From Eubacteriales bacterium (GTDB taxonomy: Bacteria; Bacillota; Clostridia; Christensenellales; CAG-138), in NCBI GenBank assembly GCA_028701165.1, contig JAQVRG010000107.1, positions 1 to 5,902 on the forward strand: 5,902 bases of DNA, read 5' to 3'. How positions within the stretch are numbered: the stretch's first letter is position 1; each line of letters begins with the position of its first letter. Shown here in pieces: positions 1 to 5,902 of this stretch. A program made the position numbers and the translations under genes. The notes beneath the pieces are model-generated. The model was given only the letters and a program-made list of their open reading frames with translations. It ran no database searches and was not told the DNA's origin.

Positions 1-621
1 CGGCGCGTCCGCTACCGCATTCGCGTATCGCGCGTCCAGCGCGCGCAGTTTTTCTACATAGCTGCGCGCGTTTGCCGCATAATCCGCAGCGTTATCGGGA
101 TCCAGCGCGGAAATCGCCCGTTCGATGTTTTCGCAAAAGAGGATCGCGTTTCTTACGGACAGCCAAACGTGCTCGTCATAGGCGATTTCGCCCGATCCTT
201 CCTCCTCCGGTTCCGGCTCCATACCCTCGGTAAGCTCCTCCTCCTTGGCCGCGTCCCCAAGCGTTTCGATCAGGTTAACAGTGCGCATATCGGTATTGAC
301 GGCTTCCTTTAGGGCGTCCTTCACCCAGCGATCCGATTCACCGCCCACATATAGGAACAGATCGCAGGCGGAAACACGGATCATATCCTGTGCCGACGGC
401 TGGTAGCTGTGCATATCCGTGCCGTTTTTTTGCAGCATCGTCACTTGGTTCTCGCCAAAATGCGCGCCCATGATTTCTCGTACCCAATCGTAGATCGGGA
501 ATATGGTGCATACGATGTTAAGCCCCTCCTGCGCGGAAGCCGCGCCCTGCGGCGCTTCGCATGCGCAAAGCGCGCACGCCAGCAATAAAACCACCAACAG
601 GCAAGCCGTCGCCCTCTTCAT
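1..621 (-). CDS. znuA: Zinc ABC transporter substrate-binding lipoprotein, ZnuA/AdcA type (C-terminus outside window)
   Basis: Solute-binding protein of a high-affinity metal ABC importer (cluster A-1, ZnuA/TroA family), expected to be anchored on the outer face of the membrane and to pass Zn2+ (possibly Mn2+) to a permease and ATPase that should lie beyond the window edge. The first 207 residues are visible. Residues 1-20 form a lipoprotein signal peptide ending in the lipobox LCA-C with Cys21 as the lipidated residue. Mature sequence opens with the family-like NIVCTIFPIYDW (35-46). Two metal-ligand motifs are seen: His71 in MHSYQPS and His151 in DEHVWLS. The loop between them (127-145) is strongly acidic (many Glu) instead of the His-rich loop of many ZnuA proteins. 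The start at 621 overlaps the stop of the upstream fur-family gene (ATGA) and has GGAG four bases upstream, inside that gene. Family members are usually about 300 residues, so roughly a third is missing. Family is secure; zinc rather than manganese is inferred from the neighbour and the DEHVWLS type. Confidence 0.93.
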   Translation of the reverse strand, partial: MKRATACLLVVLLLACALCACEAPQGAASAQEGLNIVCTIFPIYDWVREIMGAHFGENQVTMLQKNGTDMHSYQPSAQDMIRVSACDLFLYVGGESDRWVKDALKEAVNTDMRTVNLIETLGDAAKEEELTEGMEPEPEEEGSGEIAYDEHVWLSVRNAILFCENIERAISALDPDNAADYAANARSYVEKLRALDARYANAVADAP

Positions 622-1043
622 TCTTCTCCGCCTTTCTTCTTTTGCGAAAGCGCGTTTTCACCGCAATCCCTGCAAAGCCCGAATACGACGGTCTTTGCTT
701 TATTGATCTGAAAGCCATCCGCTTCGGAGACGGCATTGAGCATCTGGTCGGAAAGCCGCGCGTCCATATGAAAGCTTTGCCCGCATTGGGTACAGGTCAA
801 GTGAATACAGTTTTTACAATCCTTTACATCCATATACTGATATAGGGCTTCGTGCTCCACGCCCGTAGACAACCTGCGCACAACGCCTACCTGCTCAAGA
901 TACACCAAATTGCGGTAAACCGCGCTTAAGCTTACGCCCTTATCCTCCAGCGCACGCGCGATCTGCTTCGCGGAAAGCTGCTGATCGGGTCTGTCCTGCA
1001 AAAAAGCCGCCAGTTCTCTGCGCTGCTTGGTCATATAGGCCAT
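618..1043 (-). CDS. zur: Fur-family metalloregulator, probable zinc uptake repressor Zur
   Basis: 141-residue DNA-binding repressor of the Fur superfamily, a normal family length. Residues 1-75 form the winged-helix domain, with the recognition-helix region SLSAVYRNLVYLEQVGVV (38-55) matching the family pattern xVYRxLxxLxxxGxV. Residues 76-130 form the dimerisation and metal domain, with the structural zinc pairs CTQC (84-87) and CRDC (124-127). Likely regulatory ligands are His64, Cys79, His81 and His92. The usual HHDH before the first Cys pair is NCIH here. It is the first gene of an operon with the zinc-binding lipoprotein, overlapping it by four bases, which strongly favours Zur over Fur or PerR. 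Start 1043 is preferred because GGAGG lies 12 bases upstream; Met4 would place it 21 bases away. A palindrome between promoter and gene suggests autoregulation. The metal identity is inferred from context. Confidence 0.92.
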   Translation of the reverse strand: MAYMTKQRRELAAFLQDRPDQQLSAKQIARALEDKGVSLSAVYRNLVYLEQVGVVRRLSTGVEHEALYQYMDVKDCKNCIHLTCTQCGQSFHMDARLSDQMLNAVSEADGFQINKAKTVVFGLCRDCGENALSQKKKGGEE

Positions 1044-1061
1044 CGTCTTATTTCGCCTCCA

Positions 1062-1084
1062 AATCTGCGAATCGTTCGCAAATT
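1062..1084. promoter_or_regulatory. Candidate Zur operator (palindrome)
   Basis: Perfect six-base arms TGCGAA (1066-1071) and TTCGCA (1075-1080) around TCG. After one mismatch on each side, AAT and ATT extend the symmetry to 23 bases. It sits directly downstream of the -10 box of the zinc operon promoter, over the predicted start point (about 1078), where a bound repressor would block transcription. Size and symmetry fit Fur-family operators; binding by the adjacent regulator is inferred. Confidence 0.75.
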
Positions 1085-1113
1085 AATGTAGTACAGATTT
1101 TCTGCTTTGTCAA
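1085..1113 (-). promoter_or_regulatory. Promoter of the zur-znuA operon
   Basis: On the minus strand, -35 TTGACA (1113-1108) is a perfect match to the housekeeping consensus, the spacer is exactly 17 bases, and the -10 is TACATT (1090-1085). Predicted start is about 1078, giving a leader of about 35 bases with GGAGG at 1060-1056. The palindromic operator begins at the base next to the -10. Confidence 0.85.
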
Positions 1114-1125
1114 GGCGTTTTCTTA

Positions 1126-1154
1126 CTGACATTGCGAAAAAACCGTGTTATACT
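1126..1154 (+). promoter_or_regulatory. Promoter of the diguanylate cyclase gene
   Basis: -35 CTGACA (1126-1131), 17-base spacer, -10 TATACT (1149-1154) with an extended TGT immediately before it (1146-1148). Predicted start is about 1161, leaving a short leader of about 18 bases with AAAGGGG at 1165-1171 before the ATG at 1179. It is back to back with the zinc operon promoter; the two -35 boxes are 12 bases apart. A single TGCGAA half-site of the zinc palindrome lies in the spacer at 1133-1138. Confidence 0.75.
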
Positions 1155-1178
1155 CTATTTATCGAAAGGGGTTGCCCA

Positions 1179-2345
1179 ATGATCCGCTGGTTTTTATATG
1201 TTCAAGTCAATTTGATTGGCCTAATCATATTAGGTTTAATCTATTTCAGCCAAGGCAGGCGCATCGGCCGCGATTTGGATCAGCGCTATTTCAACAGGCT
1301 TCTTTTGGCAAACGCCCTTATTCTGATCTTCGACGCCGTTACTTGGGCGGTAGACGGACAAACGGCGTTTCGTTCCAACTTTGTTAACCACATCAGCAAT
1401 TTCATGTATTACTGGACGATGCCCTTGATCGCCTACTATTGGCTTTGCTACTGTGACTGCCGCATCTACGGCAACGAGGATATGCTGCATAAGAGGCAGC
1501 GGTTTTATCGAATCCCTCTATACATCAACCTTGCGATGATCATCATCAATGTTTGGACAGGCTGGGTCTATTATATCGACGATGCGCGCGTGTATCACCG
1601 CAGCGTCTGCTTCCTGCTGTATTGCATTCTTGTATTTCCCAACATGTTCATCGCGTTTTTCCTGCCGCTTTATAAAGCCGTCCGCGCAAAAGGGGCGCGG
1701 CGCAGGGAGTATTACATACTGGCCATGGTCGTCTTGTTCCCGCTTCTGTGCGGTATTCTTCAGTTTTTGTTTTACGGTATAGGCTTTACTTGGACAAGCA
1801 TAGCGCTTGCGCAGCTGATGATCTATATCAATGTGCAAAACCGGCAGATTTCCACGGACGAGCTTACGGGCGTCAACAACCGCCGCCGCTTCAACCGTTA
1901 TCTTGATACCCTTTTTGACGGCAAACAGCCGGACGCGCCCTTTGTTATGATCCTGATGGATATAGACGATTTCAAGCTGATCAACGATACCTACGGGCAT
2001 CAAACCGGCGATCAAGCGCTGCTGCGCACCGCAAACGTGTTAAAGCGCTGCTGTATCGATAACCGTTTCTTTTTGGCGCGGACGGGCGGTGATGAATTCG
2101 TGATGACGATACGTGCCTGCGACGCTTCCACGTTGAAAACGACCATAGAAACCATAACGCAGCGTATGCAGAAGGAAAACAACTTCGCCAAATGTCCGTA
2201 TCGCCTGTCCGTCAGCATAGGCTTCGCCACGCTGGGCGAAAACGGCGCGTCCAATCAGGATGAATTATTCTCTTTAGCGGATAAACGCATGTATGAGGTC
2301 AAAATGAAAGCGAAAGCGGTTCGTCCGCCTAATTGGCATATTTAA
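1179..2345 (+). CDS. Membrane-bound diguanylate cyclase (multi-TM sensor plus GGDEF)
   Basis: 388-residue protein expected to make c-di-GMP from two GTP at the inner face of the membrane. Residues 1-218 hold six or seven hydrophobic segments (about 4-23, 41-58, 74-93, 112-130, 143-165, 178-199 and possibly 203-218), a sensor module I cannot assign to a named family. The cytoplasmic GGDEF domain starts at the signature DELTGVNNRR (227-236), followed by MDIDDFKLINDTYGHQTGD (260-278), the intact active site GGDEF at 303-307, and SVSIGFA (344-350). No RxxD inhibitory site is present: the residue nine before GGDEF is Asp, and the stretch is DNRFFLART. Start 1179 is chosen because AAAGGGG lies seven bases upstream and just after a good promoter; the frame stays open upstream to a TTG at 1107, but that would begin before the promoter. 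The 3' end overlaps the convergent phosphodiesterase gene by 17 bases. The signal sensed is unknown. Confidence 0.94.
   Translation: MIRWFLYVQVNLIGLIILGLIYFSQGRRIGRDLDQRYFNRLLLANALILIFDAVTWAVDGQTAFRSNFVNHISNFMYYWTMPLIAYYWLCYCDCRIYGNEDMLHKRQRFYRIPLYINLAMIIINVWTGWVYYIDDARVYHRSVCFLLYCILVFPNMFIAFFLPLYKAVRAKGARRREYYILAMVVLFPLLCGILQFLFYGIGFTWTSIALAQLMIYINVQNRQISTDELTGVNNRRRFNRYLDTLFDGKQPDAPFVMILMDIDDFKLINDTYGHQTGDQALLRTANVLKRCCIDNRFFLARTGGDEFVMTIRACDASTLKTTIETITQRMQKENNFAKCPYRLSVSIGFATLGENGASNQDELFSLADKRMYEVKMKAKAVRPPNWHI
2314..2330 (-). terminator. Weak possible terminator of the phosphodiesterase gene
   Basis: On the minus strand a short hairpin GCGG-ACGAA-CCGC (extended by one wobble and one A-T pair) sits at the stop codon and is followed by a T-rich but interrupted run (TTTCGCTTTCATTTTG). 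It lies inside the coding end of the convergent cyclase gene. The stem is short and the tract is broken, so this is only a possibility. No clear terminator for the cyclase gene is seen in the other direction. Confidence 0.25.
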
Positions 2346-5300
2346 TATCGCGCCGCGTTAAAACGACCGCCATATAATCGCCTAGCGTCTCCAAGCAAGC
2401 CGGCTGCGCATGTTCCCTTTGGGGATCGTCTATGCCTAAAAAGCCGATCATCCGTCCTTCACGGCGCATAGCGACGGCCATGATGGCATGCGCGTTTCTA
2501 AAGCGCAGCAGGCTCTGTTTCGCGGCGTTTTCCTCCTCCGCTTCCCCTTCTTTGATGTATATGCGTTTTGTTTCTTCAAAAGCGTCTATCCATGGCCGCA
2601 ACACAGCAAAGGAAACCTCCCGCCGCTTTTCCGCCTCCCCGCTCGCGCAGGATTCATAGGTATTTGTACCCGTTCTTGCTTGCCAATCCAGTTCAAACAC
2701 ATATGCCCGGCTGCCGTCAAAGTATGCGCGCAGCTTTTCGAGCATGCTGTTTGCAATTTCGTCCGGATCGCCCTGCGACAGCATCTCCCCCGCAATCTCG
2801 TTAAGGAGCCGAAGCTGCGCCGCTGTCTCGTCCGCCGCCTCCAAGGCTTTCCTCTGCGCGGTAATATCGTTTGTAACCGTAAGCTGCACCGGGTCGTTGA
2901 TATCCGGAAACGTCGTTACGGAAATGTTGCTTTCCAGCCACACAATGCCGCCGTCGCGCCGCTTGGCGCGATAGACGCAAGTGCGCGGTTCGCGTTTGGC
3001 GCTTGCCTGCGCCGTCTGCTCTACAACAAGCGGGCGATCCTCGGAAAGTATCAGGTCGTGAACGGCATGTACTTCCGTAAAAAACTGCTCCTTCGTATAC
3101 CCGAGAATCTGGCAGTATCGGTCGTTAGCGAACAAAAACTGCGGTGTATTATCGCGTAAATAGATTGCCGTAACGCCGCCGTTGACGTTGTCCATGATGA
3201 TTTGAAGCTGCTCGGCCGTCTCTCGAAGCTTCGTCTCCGCCTGCCACTGCGCCGTCATGTTTTCCACCGTGCAATAAAAGAGCTGCTGCTCGTCGTTTCT
3301 TGCGATAACGCGAAGCGAGCAGTGCAGATGCGCAAAGCCGGGTTTGCCGCGCATATTGCGAATCATGACCTCGCAGCTTGTTTCCTCGCCGGTTTCTATG
3401 GCTTGTTCGATGCAATCCAGCATGATCCGGGCGTTTTTCTCGTCCATATGCTCCATCCATACCAAGCCAAGCGCATCCTCTATGGTCATTTCCGCGCCGC
3501 CCAGCATCTGCGCAAACTTCTGATTCACCCGCAAAATATCCACCTTGCCGCTCTGATATTCAAATATGCACGCGCCGCCGACGTAGCTGTTGAATATCAG
3601 CGTATCCATGGATTTGGGATCCCAAAAGGCATTGTTGTTTAGCGTTTCAACGGTGGAAAGCGCGATCATCTCCGCTTCCTTTCCGCTGCCCGCCTCCAAA
3701 ACCTCATATTCGGCTACGGACATGGGACGCGCATAGAAATAGCCCTGTACATAATGGCAGCCGATAGAGCGCAAAAAGTCAGCCTGTTCCCTGCTTTCCA
3801 CACCCTCGGCGATGATCGGCATGCCCAGCCATTTTGCCATACGCACGATGGATTGCAGTATATTGCCGCCGCGCTGCGAGTTGTCATCCCCCTCCAGAAA
3901 GCGCATATCCAGCTTCAATATATGCGCGGGTACCGCCTTGAGGGTGTTAAAAGAGGAATAGCCGCAGCCAAAGTCGTCTATCTCGATCAAAAAGCCGTAC
4001 GCACACAGTCGCTCCACCACGTCGATAATCTGCGCGGTAGACTTTGCAAACGCGGATTCTGTGATTTCCAAACGCATCAGGTAGATGGGTACGCGATATT
4101 TCTCTACAAAGCCGGTAATCGTTTCATAAAAGCCCTCTTGAAAAATATCATAGCGCGAAACGTTGACCGACAGCGGCAGCGGCACCTTGCCCATATCCAG
4201 CCATTTTCGTATCAACATACAGACCTGCTCCCAAATGCTCTTATCCAATTCATAGATAAAGCCGTTGGATTCAAACAGTTGTATAAATGCCGCCGGTGAA
4301 AGCAGCCCCTTCTGCGGATGGTTCCATCGGGCAAGCGCTTCCGCGCCGATCATGGCTCCGGTGGAATGGTTGTACTGCGGCTGTAAAAAAGGTACGAACT
4401 GCCCCGTCTGCAGCGCGAATTGCATCTCCGTCGTAATTTCCTGCTTTTCCAGCATCTGCGCACGCATGGAGTCGTCGTACCACGCGTAGCGCGTATCAAA
4501 ACGCCCTTTGGTGGAACGAAGCGCAAGCAATGCCCTGTCGCACATCAGCGCAACGTCCAACGCCGGGTTCTCTACCTTGTAAATACCCATACGCGGAACG
4601 AACTTAAAGTTGGCCTCCGCCTGCTCGGCAAACGTATGCTCGATGTTGGTCAGCGCCTTATCCGGGTCAAAGTCCGCCGCTTCGCGGCAGCAAATAAAAT
4701 GATCCGCGTCATACCTTGCATATACCGCAAGCCCCGGTATTTGCAAAGCCTGCGCTTTATAGCTGTCGCCCACATGGCGAATATACGCGTCCCCCGTTTC
4801 CGCGCCGAATATGTCGTTGAAAACCTTGAAGTCATCCATATCCCAACGTGTAATGACATATCGCTTCTCCGGATTTTCACGCAGCAGGCGTGCCGTGTGG
4901 CGAAAGAAACCGTATTTATTGTATATCCCGCTTTTTTCGTCCATATCCATGGAGCGCAGCTCCCGCTCAATCGCGCGGTTCTGCTCCGCGATTTTGTCCG
5001 CTTCCCTGCGCGCCATGATGTTTTTGATTCGATGAATCACGATCTGCGGATTGATGGGCTTCGTCAGCACATCCACCGCCCCGCCCTCCAGCGCGCCGAT
5101 CTGCGTATCCAAATCCTCGCTGGCGGTCACCACGACGGTGGGAATATCACGTAGGGCGACGTCCTCGTGCATGACGGCCATCACGCCAAAGCCATCCAGC
5201 TCCGGCATGGAAATGTCCAATATGAGTATTTCTATATTGGGAACGCTGTAAAGCGCTTCAAGCGCCTCTACGCCGTTTTTTGCTTCAATAACCCGATACT

Positions 5301-5391
5301 CGTCTTCAAATATGGCACGCATAAGACTGCGGCTGGATTCCGCATCGTCCGCGACAAGCATGATCTTTTTTTCAGTTTCCATATCACCCAT
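2329..5391 (-). CDS. Response regulator c-di-GMP phosphodiesterase: REC, degenerate GGDEF, EAL, PAS, PAS, GAF
   Basis: 1020-residue cytoplasmic protein with no membrane segment, expected to cleave c-di-GMP to pGpG. Domains: REC about 8-127 with Asp15/Asp16, phosphoacceptor Asp59 (ILILDISMP), Thr89 and Lys111 (TKP), all intact; a helical linker 127-150; a GGDEF domain about 150-310 keeping DMDDFKVFND (184-193) but with DADHF (228-232) in place of GGDEF, so probably not a cyclase; EAL about 318-565 with Glu351 (EALARW), Asn410 (SVNVS), Glu442 (EITES), Asp472-Asp473 (DDFG), Lys493 (LKLD), Glu529/Glu532 (AEGVES) and Gln549 (QGYFYARP), a full catalytic set; PAS about 588-714; a helix; PAS with PAC-like end about 731-848; GAF about 860-1012. 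No domain follows the GAF. GGGAG at 5408-5404 supports Met1 at 5391; Met4 at 5382 is an alternative. No partner kinase is in the window. The phosphodiesterase role is inferred from the intact residues; a GTP-binding regulatory role for the GGDEF is possible. Confidence 0.95.
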   Translation of the reverse strand: MGDMETEKKIMLVADDAESSRSLMRAIFEDEYRVIEAKNGVEALEALYSVPNIEILILDISMPELDGFGVMAVMHEDVALRDIPTVVVTASEDLDTQIGALEGGAVDVLTKPINPQIVIHRIKNIMARREADKIAEQNRAIERELRSMDMDEKSGIYNKYGFFRHTARLLRENPEKRYVITRWDMDDFKVFNDIFGAETGDAYIRHVGDSYKAQALQIPGLAVYARYDADHFICCREAADFDPDKALTNIEHTFAEQAEANFKFVPRMGIYKVENPALDVALMCDRALLALRSTKGRFDTRYAWYDDSMRAQMLEKQEITTEMQFALQTGQFVPFLQPQYNHSTGAMIGAEALARWNHPQKGLLSPAAFIQLFESNGFIYELDKSIWEQVCMLIRKWLDMGKVPLPLSVNVSRYDIFQEGFYETITGFVEKYRVPIYLMRLEITESAFAKSTAQIIDVVERLCAYGFLIEIDDFGCGYSSFNTLKAVPAHILKLDMRFLEGDDNSQRGGNILQSIVRMAKWLGMPIIAEGVESREQADFLRSIGCHYVQGYFYARPMSVAEYEVLEAGSGKEAEMIALSTVETLNNNAFWDPKSMDTLIFNSYVGGACIFEYQSGKVDILRVNQKFAQMLGGAEMTIEDALGLVWMEHMDEKNARIMLDCIEQAIETGEETSCEVMIRNMRGKPGFAHLHCSLRVIARNDEQQLFYCTVENMTAQWQAETKLRETAEQLQIIMDNVNGGVTAIYLRDNTPQFLFANDRYCQILGYTKEQFFTEVHAVHDLILSEDRPLVVEQTAQASAKREPRTCVYRAKRRDGGIVWLESNISVTTFPDINDPVQLTVTNDITAQRKALEAADETAAQLRLLNEIAGEMLSQGDPDEIANSMLEKLRAYFDGSRAYVFELDWQARTGTNTYESCASGEAEKRREVSFAVLRPWIDAFEETKRIYIKEGEAEEENAAKQSLLRFRNAHAIMAVAMRREGRMIGFLGIDDPQREHAQPACLETLGDYMAVVLTRRDIKYAN

Positions 5392-5548
5392 GCGTAATAC
5401 GCTCTCCCGTAATCTTGATCTCTCCGACTCGTGGAATGTATTGCTGTACCATCGACGCTCTCACTATATCGTATATTTCCTCTAAAATCAACCGTTCGTT
5501 CTCGCGGATGCGACAGCTTACAATTTCCAGCCCCGCAAGCCTTGACAT
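5384..5548 (-). CDS. Doubtful small ORF, 54 residues, overlapping the phosphodiesterase start
   Basis: Reading from ATG at 5548 to TGA at 5386-5384 gives 54 residues, charged and helix-like in the first half (RENERLILEEIYDIVR, residues 15-30) and ending in EIKITGERITHG. I do not recognise a family. For: protein-like composition, and a stop that overlaps the ATG of the phosphodiesterase gene (ATGGGTGA), as in coupled genes. Against: no Shine-Dalgarno site before the ATG, the ATG lies inside the -35 of the opposite DUF554 promoter, and a strong promoter for the phosphodiesterase lies inside it. From that promoter only an internal start at 5452 (22 residues) would be transcribed, with almost no leader. 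It may be a remnant, a leader peptide or chance. Confidence 0.3.
   Translation of the reverse strand: MSRLAGLEIVSCRIRENERLILEEIYDIVRASMVQQYIPRVGEIKITGERITHG
5463..5491 (-). promoter_or_regulatory. Promoter of the phosphodiesterase gene
   Basis: On the minus strand, -35 TTGATT (5491-5486), 17-base spacer, -10 TATAGT (5468-5463). Predicted start is about 5456, giving a leader of about 65 bases with GGGAG at 5408-5404 before the ATG at 5391. It is divergent from the DUF554 promoter, with about 50 bases between the two -35 boxes and no obvious operator palindrome there. Confidence 0.7.
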
Positions 5549-5570
5549 TGCAAGAAGCAAACTGTATCAT
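5542..5570 (+). promoter_or_regulatory. Promoter of the DUF554 gene
   Basis: -35 TTGACA (5542-5547) is a perfect consensus match, the spacer is 17 bases and the -10 is TATCAT (5565-5570). Predicted start is about 5577, with AAGGAG at 5598-5603 and the ATG at 5610. Confidence 0.8.
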
Positions 5571-5609
5571 CCAATGAAATAGAATTGCTTTATGGATAAG
5601 GAGAATCAC

Positions 5610-5902
5610 ATGCTGGGCGCGTTGCTGAACACTGGCTCTATCATAGCCGGAAGCTTAATGGGCCTTTTACTGGGAAAGGGTTTACCGGAGCGTGTCACCG
5701 ACCGAATCATGAAGGGTTTGGCGCTTGTGGTCATGTATATCGGCGTTACAGGTCTTCTTAAGGGAGAGAACCAGCTTGTCACCATACTCGCCGTCGTACT
5801 GGGCGGCGGTTTGGGCGCATGGCTGGATCTCGACGGGCATTTCAGCCGTTTTGGAGATTTTGTAAGCGCCAAGCTCGCCAAGGGCGACAGCCGCTTTTCC
5901 GC
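5610..5902 (+). CDS. DUF554 family membrane protein (YqgA/YdfK type, C-terminus outside window)
   Basis: The first 97 residues of an integral membrane protein of the DUF554 family, whose members are usually about 230 residues; their function is not firmly known and transport has been suggested. Visible features are MLGALLNTGSIIAGSLMGLL at the N-terminus with a glycine-rich first membrane segment (2-22), the family-like PERVTDRIMKGLALVVMYIG (26-45) covering the start of a second segment (33-52), and a third (55-72) ending in the characteristic LDLDG (72-76) before an amphipathic FSRFGDFV stretch. The start is firm: AAGGAG lies six bases upstream and a consensus promoter precedes it. It is divergent from the phosphodiesterase gene and I see no functional link to it. 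The reading frame is open to the window end. Confidence 0.9.
   Translation, partial: MLGALLNTGSIIAGSLMGLLLGKGLPERVTDRIMKGLALVVMYIGVTGLLKGENQLVTILAVVLGGGLGAWLDLDGHFSRFGDFVSAKLAKGDSRFS

Noticed and set aside
503..845. Plus-strand open frames at 503-706 and 561-845
   Set aside because: Antisense to the zinc lipoprotein and regulator genes, both of which have family motifs across the same bases.
1132..1154. TTGCGA at 1132 as the -35 of the cyclase promoter
   Set aside because: The spacer to TATACT would be only 11 bases; CTGACA at 1126 gives 17.
1107..1178. Extended N-terminus of the cyclase from TTG at 1107
   Set aside because: It would start upstream of the predicted promoter and has no good ribosome binding site, whereas ATG 1179 has AAAGGGG at correct spacing and begins a membrane segment.
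1518..2015. Minus-strand 165-codon open frame inside the cyclase gene
   Set aside because: Antisense to conserved membrane and GGDEF coding sequence; no motif or start signal.
2339..2362. TTTAA...TTAAA inverted repeat just after the cyclase stop as a terminator
   Set aside because: The inner bases do not pair and no T-run follows, so it does not look like an intrinsic terminator.
2488..5154. Long plus-strand open frames at 2488-3159, 3754-4299 and 4420-5154
   Set aside because: They lie wholly antisense to the phosphodiesterase gene, whose domains are intact throughout; the predicted proteins are Arg/Cys/His-rich with no recognisable motif and no ribosome binding site.
5268..5609. Minus-strand 113-codon open frame at 5268-5609
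   Set aside because: It covers the DUF554 ribosome binding site and promoter and runs out of frame into the REC domain coding sequence, with no domain-like sequence.

Overview
The window most likely comes from a member of the Firmicutes, probably a Clostridia-type anaerobe of moderate GC content. The evidence is a lipoprotein-type zinc-binding protein of the clostridial kind, good Shine-Dalgarno sites, sigma-A-like promoters with 17-base spacers, a DUF554 protein and c-di-GMP enzymes. I assign this from protein style only and name no species.

Left part (1-1160): a minus-strand zinc operon. A Fur-family repressor (probably Zur, 618-1043) overlaps by four bases (ATGA) the start of a ZnuA/AdcA-type zinc-binding lipoprotein (1-621), whose C-terminus lies outside the window. 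The operon has a textbook promoter (TTGACA-N17-TACATT). Immediately downstream of the -10, around the expected start point, lies a palindrome (TGCGAA-N3-TTCGCA) that is a good candidate for the autoregulatory Zur operator.

Middle part (1179-5391): two c-di-GMP genes point at each other and overlap tail to tail by 17 bases. The plus-strand gene (1179-2345) encodes a membrane diguanylate cyclase with an intact GGDEF motif and no RxxD inhibitory site. The minus-strand gene (2329-5391) encodes a 1020-residue response regulator ordered REC, degenerate GGDEF, intact EAL, PAS, PAS, GAF, so it is probably a phosphorylation- and ligand-controlled c-di-GMP phosphodiesterase. The pair would make and break the same second messenger. 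The cyclase promoter lies back to back with the zinc operon promoter.

Right part (5392-5902): a 218-base divergent intergenic region carries one good promoter for each flanking gene. It also holds a doubtful 54-codon ORF whose stop overlaps the start of the phosphodiesterase gene. The plus-strand gene at 5610 is the N-terminal part of a DUF554 membrane protein and runs off the window.

No RNA gene, mobile element, CRISPR array or long repeat was seen. Most of the window is ordinary bacterial regulation. The points most worth a second look are the phosphodiesterase with its sensor domains at the C-terminus, the tail-to-tail overlap of opposing c-di-GMP genes, the zinc operator next to a cyclase promoter, and the small ORF upstream of the phosphodiesterase.
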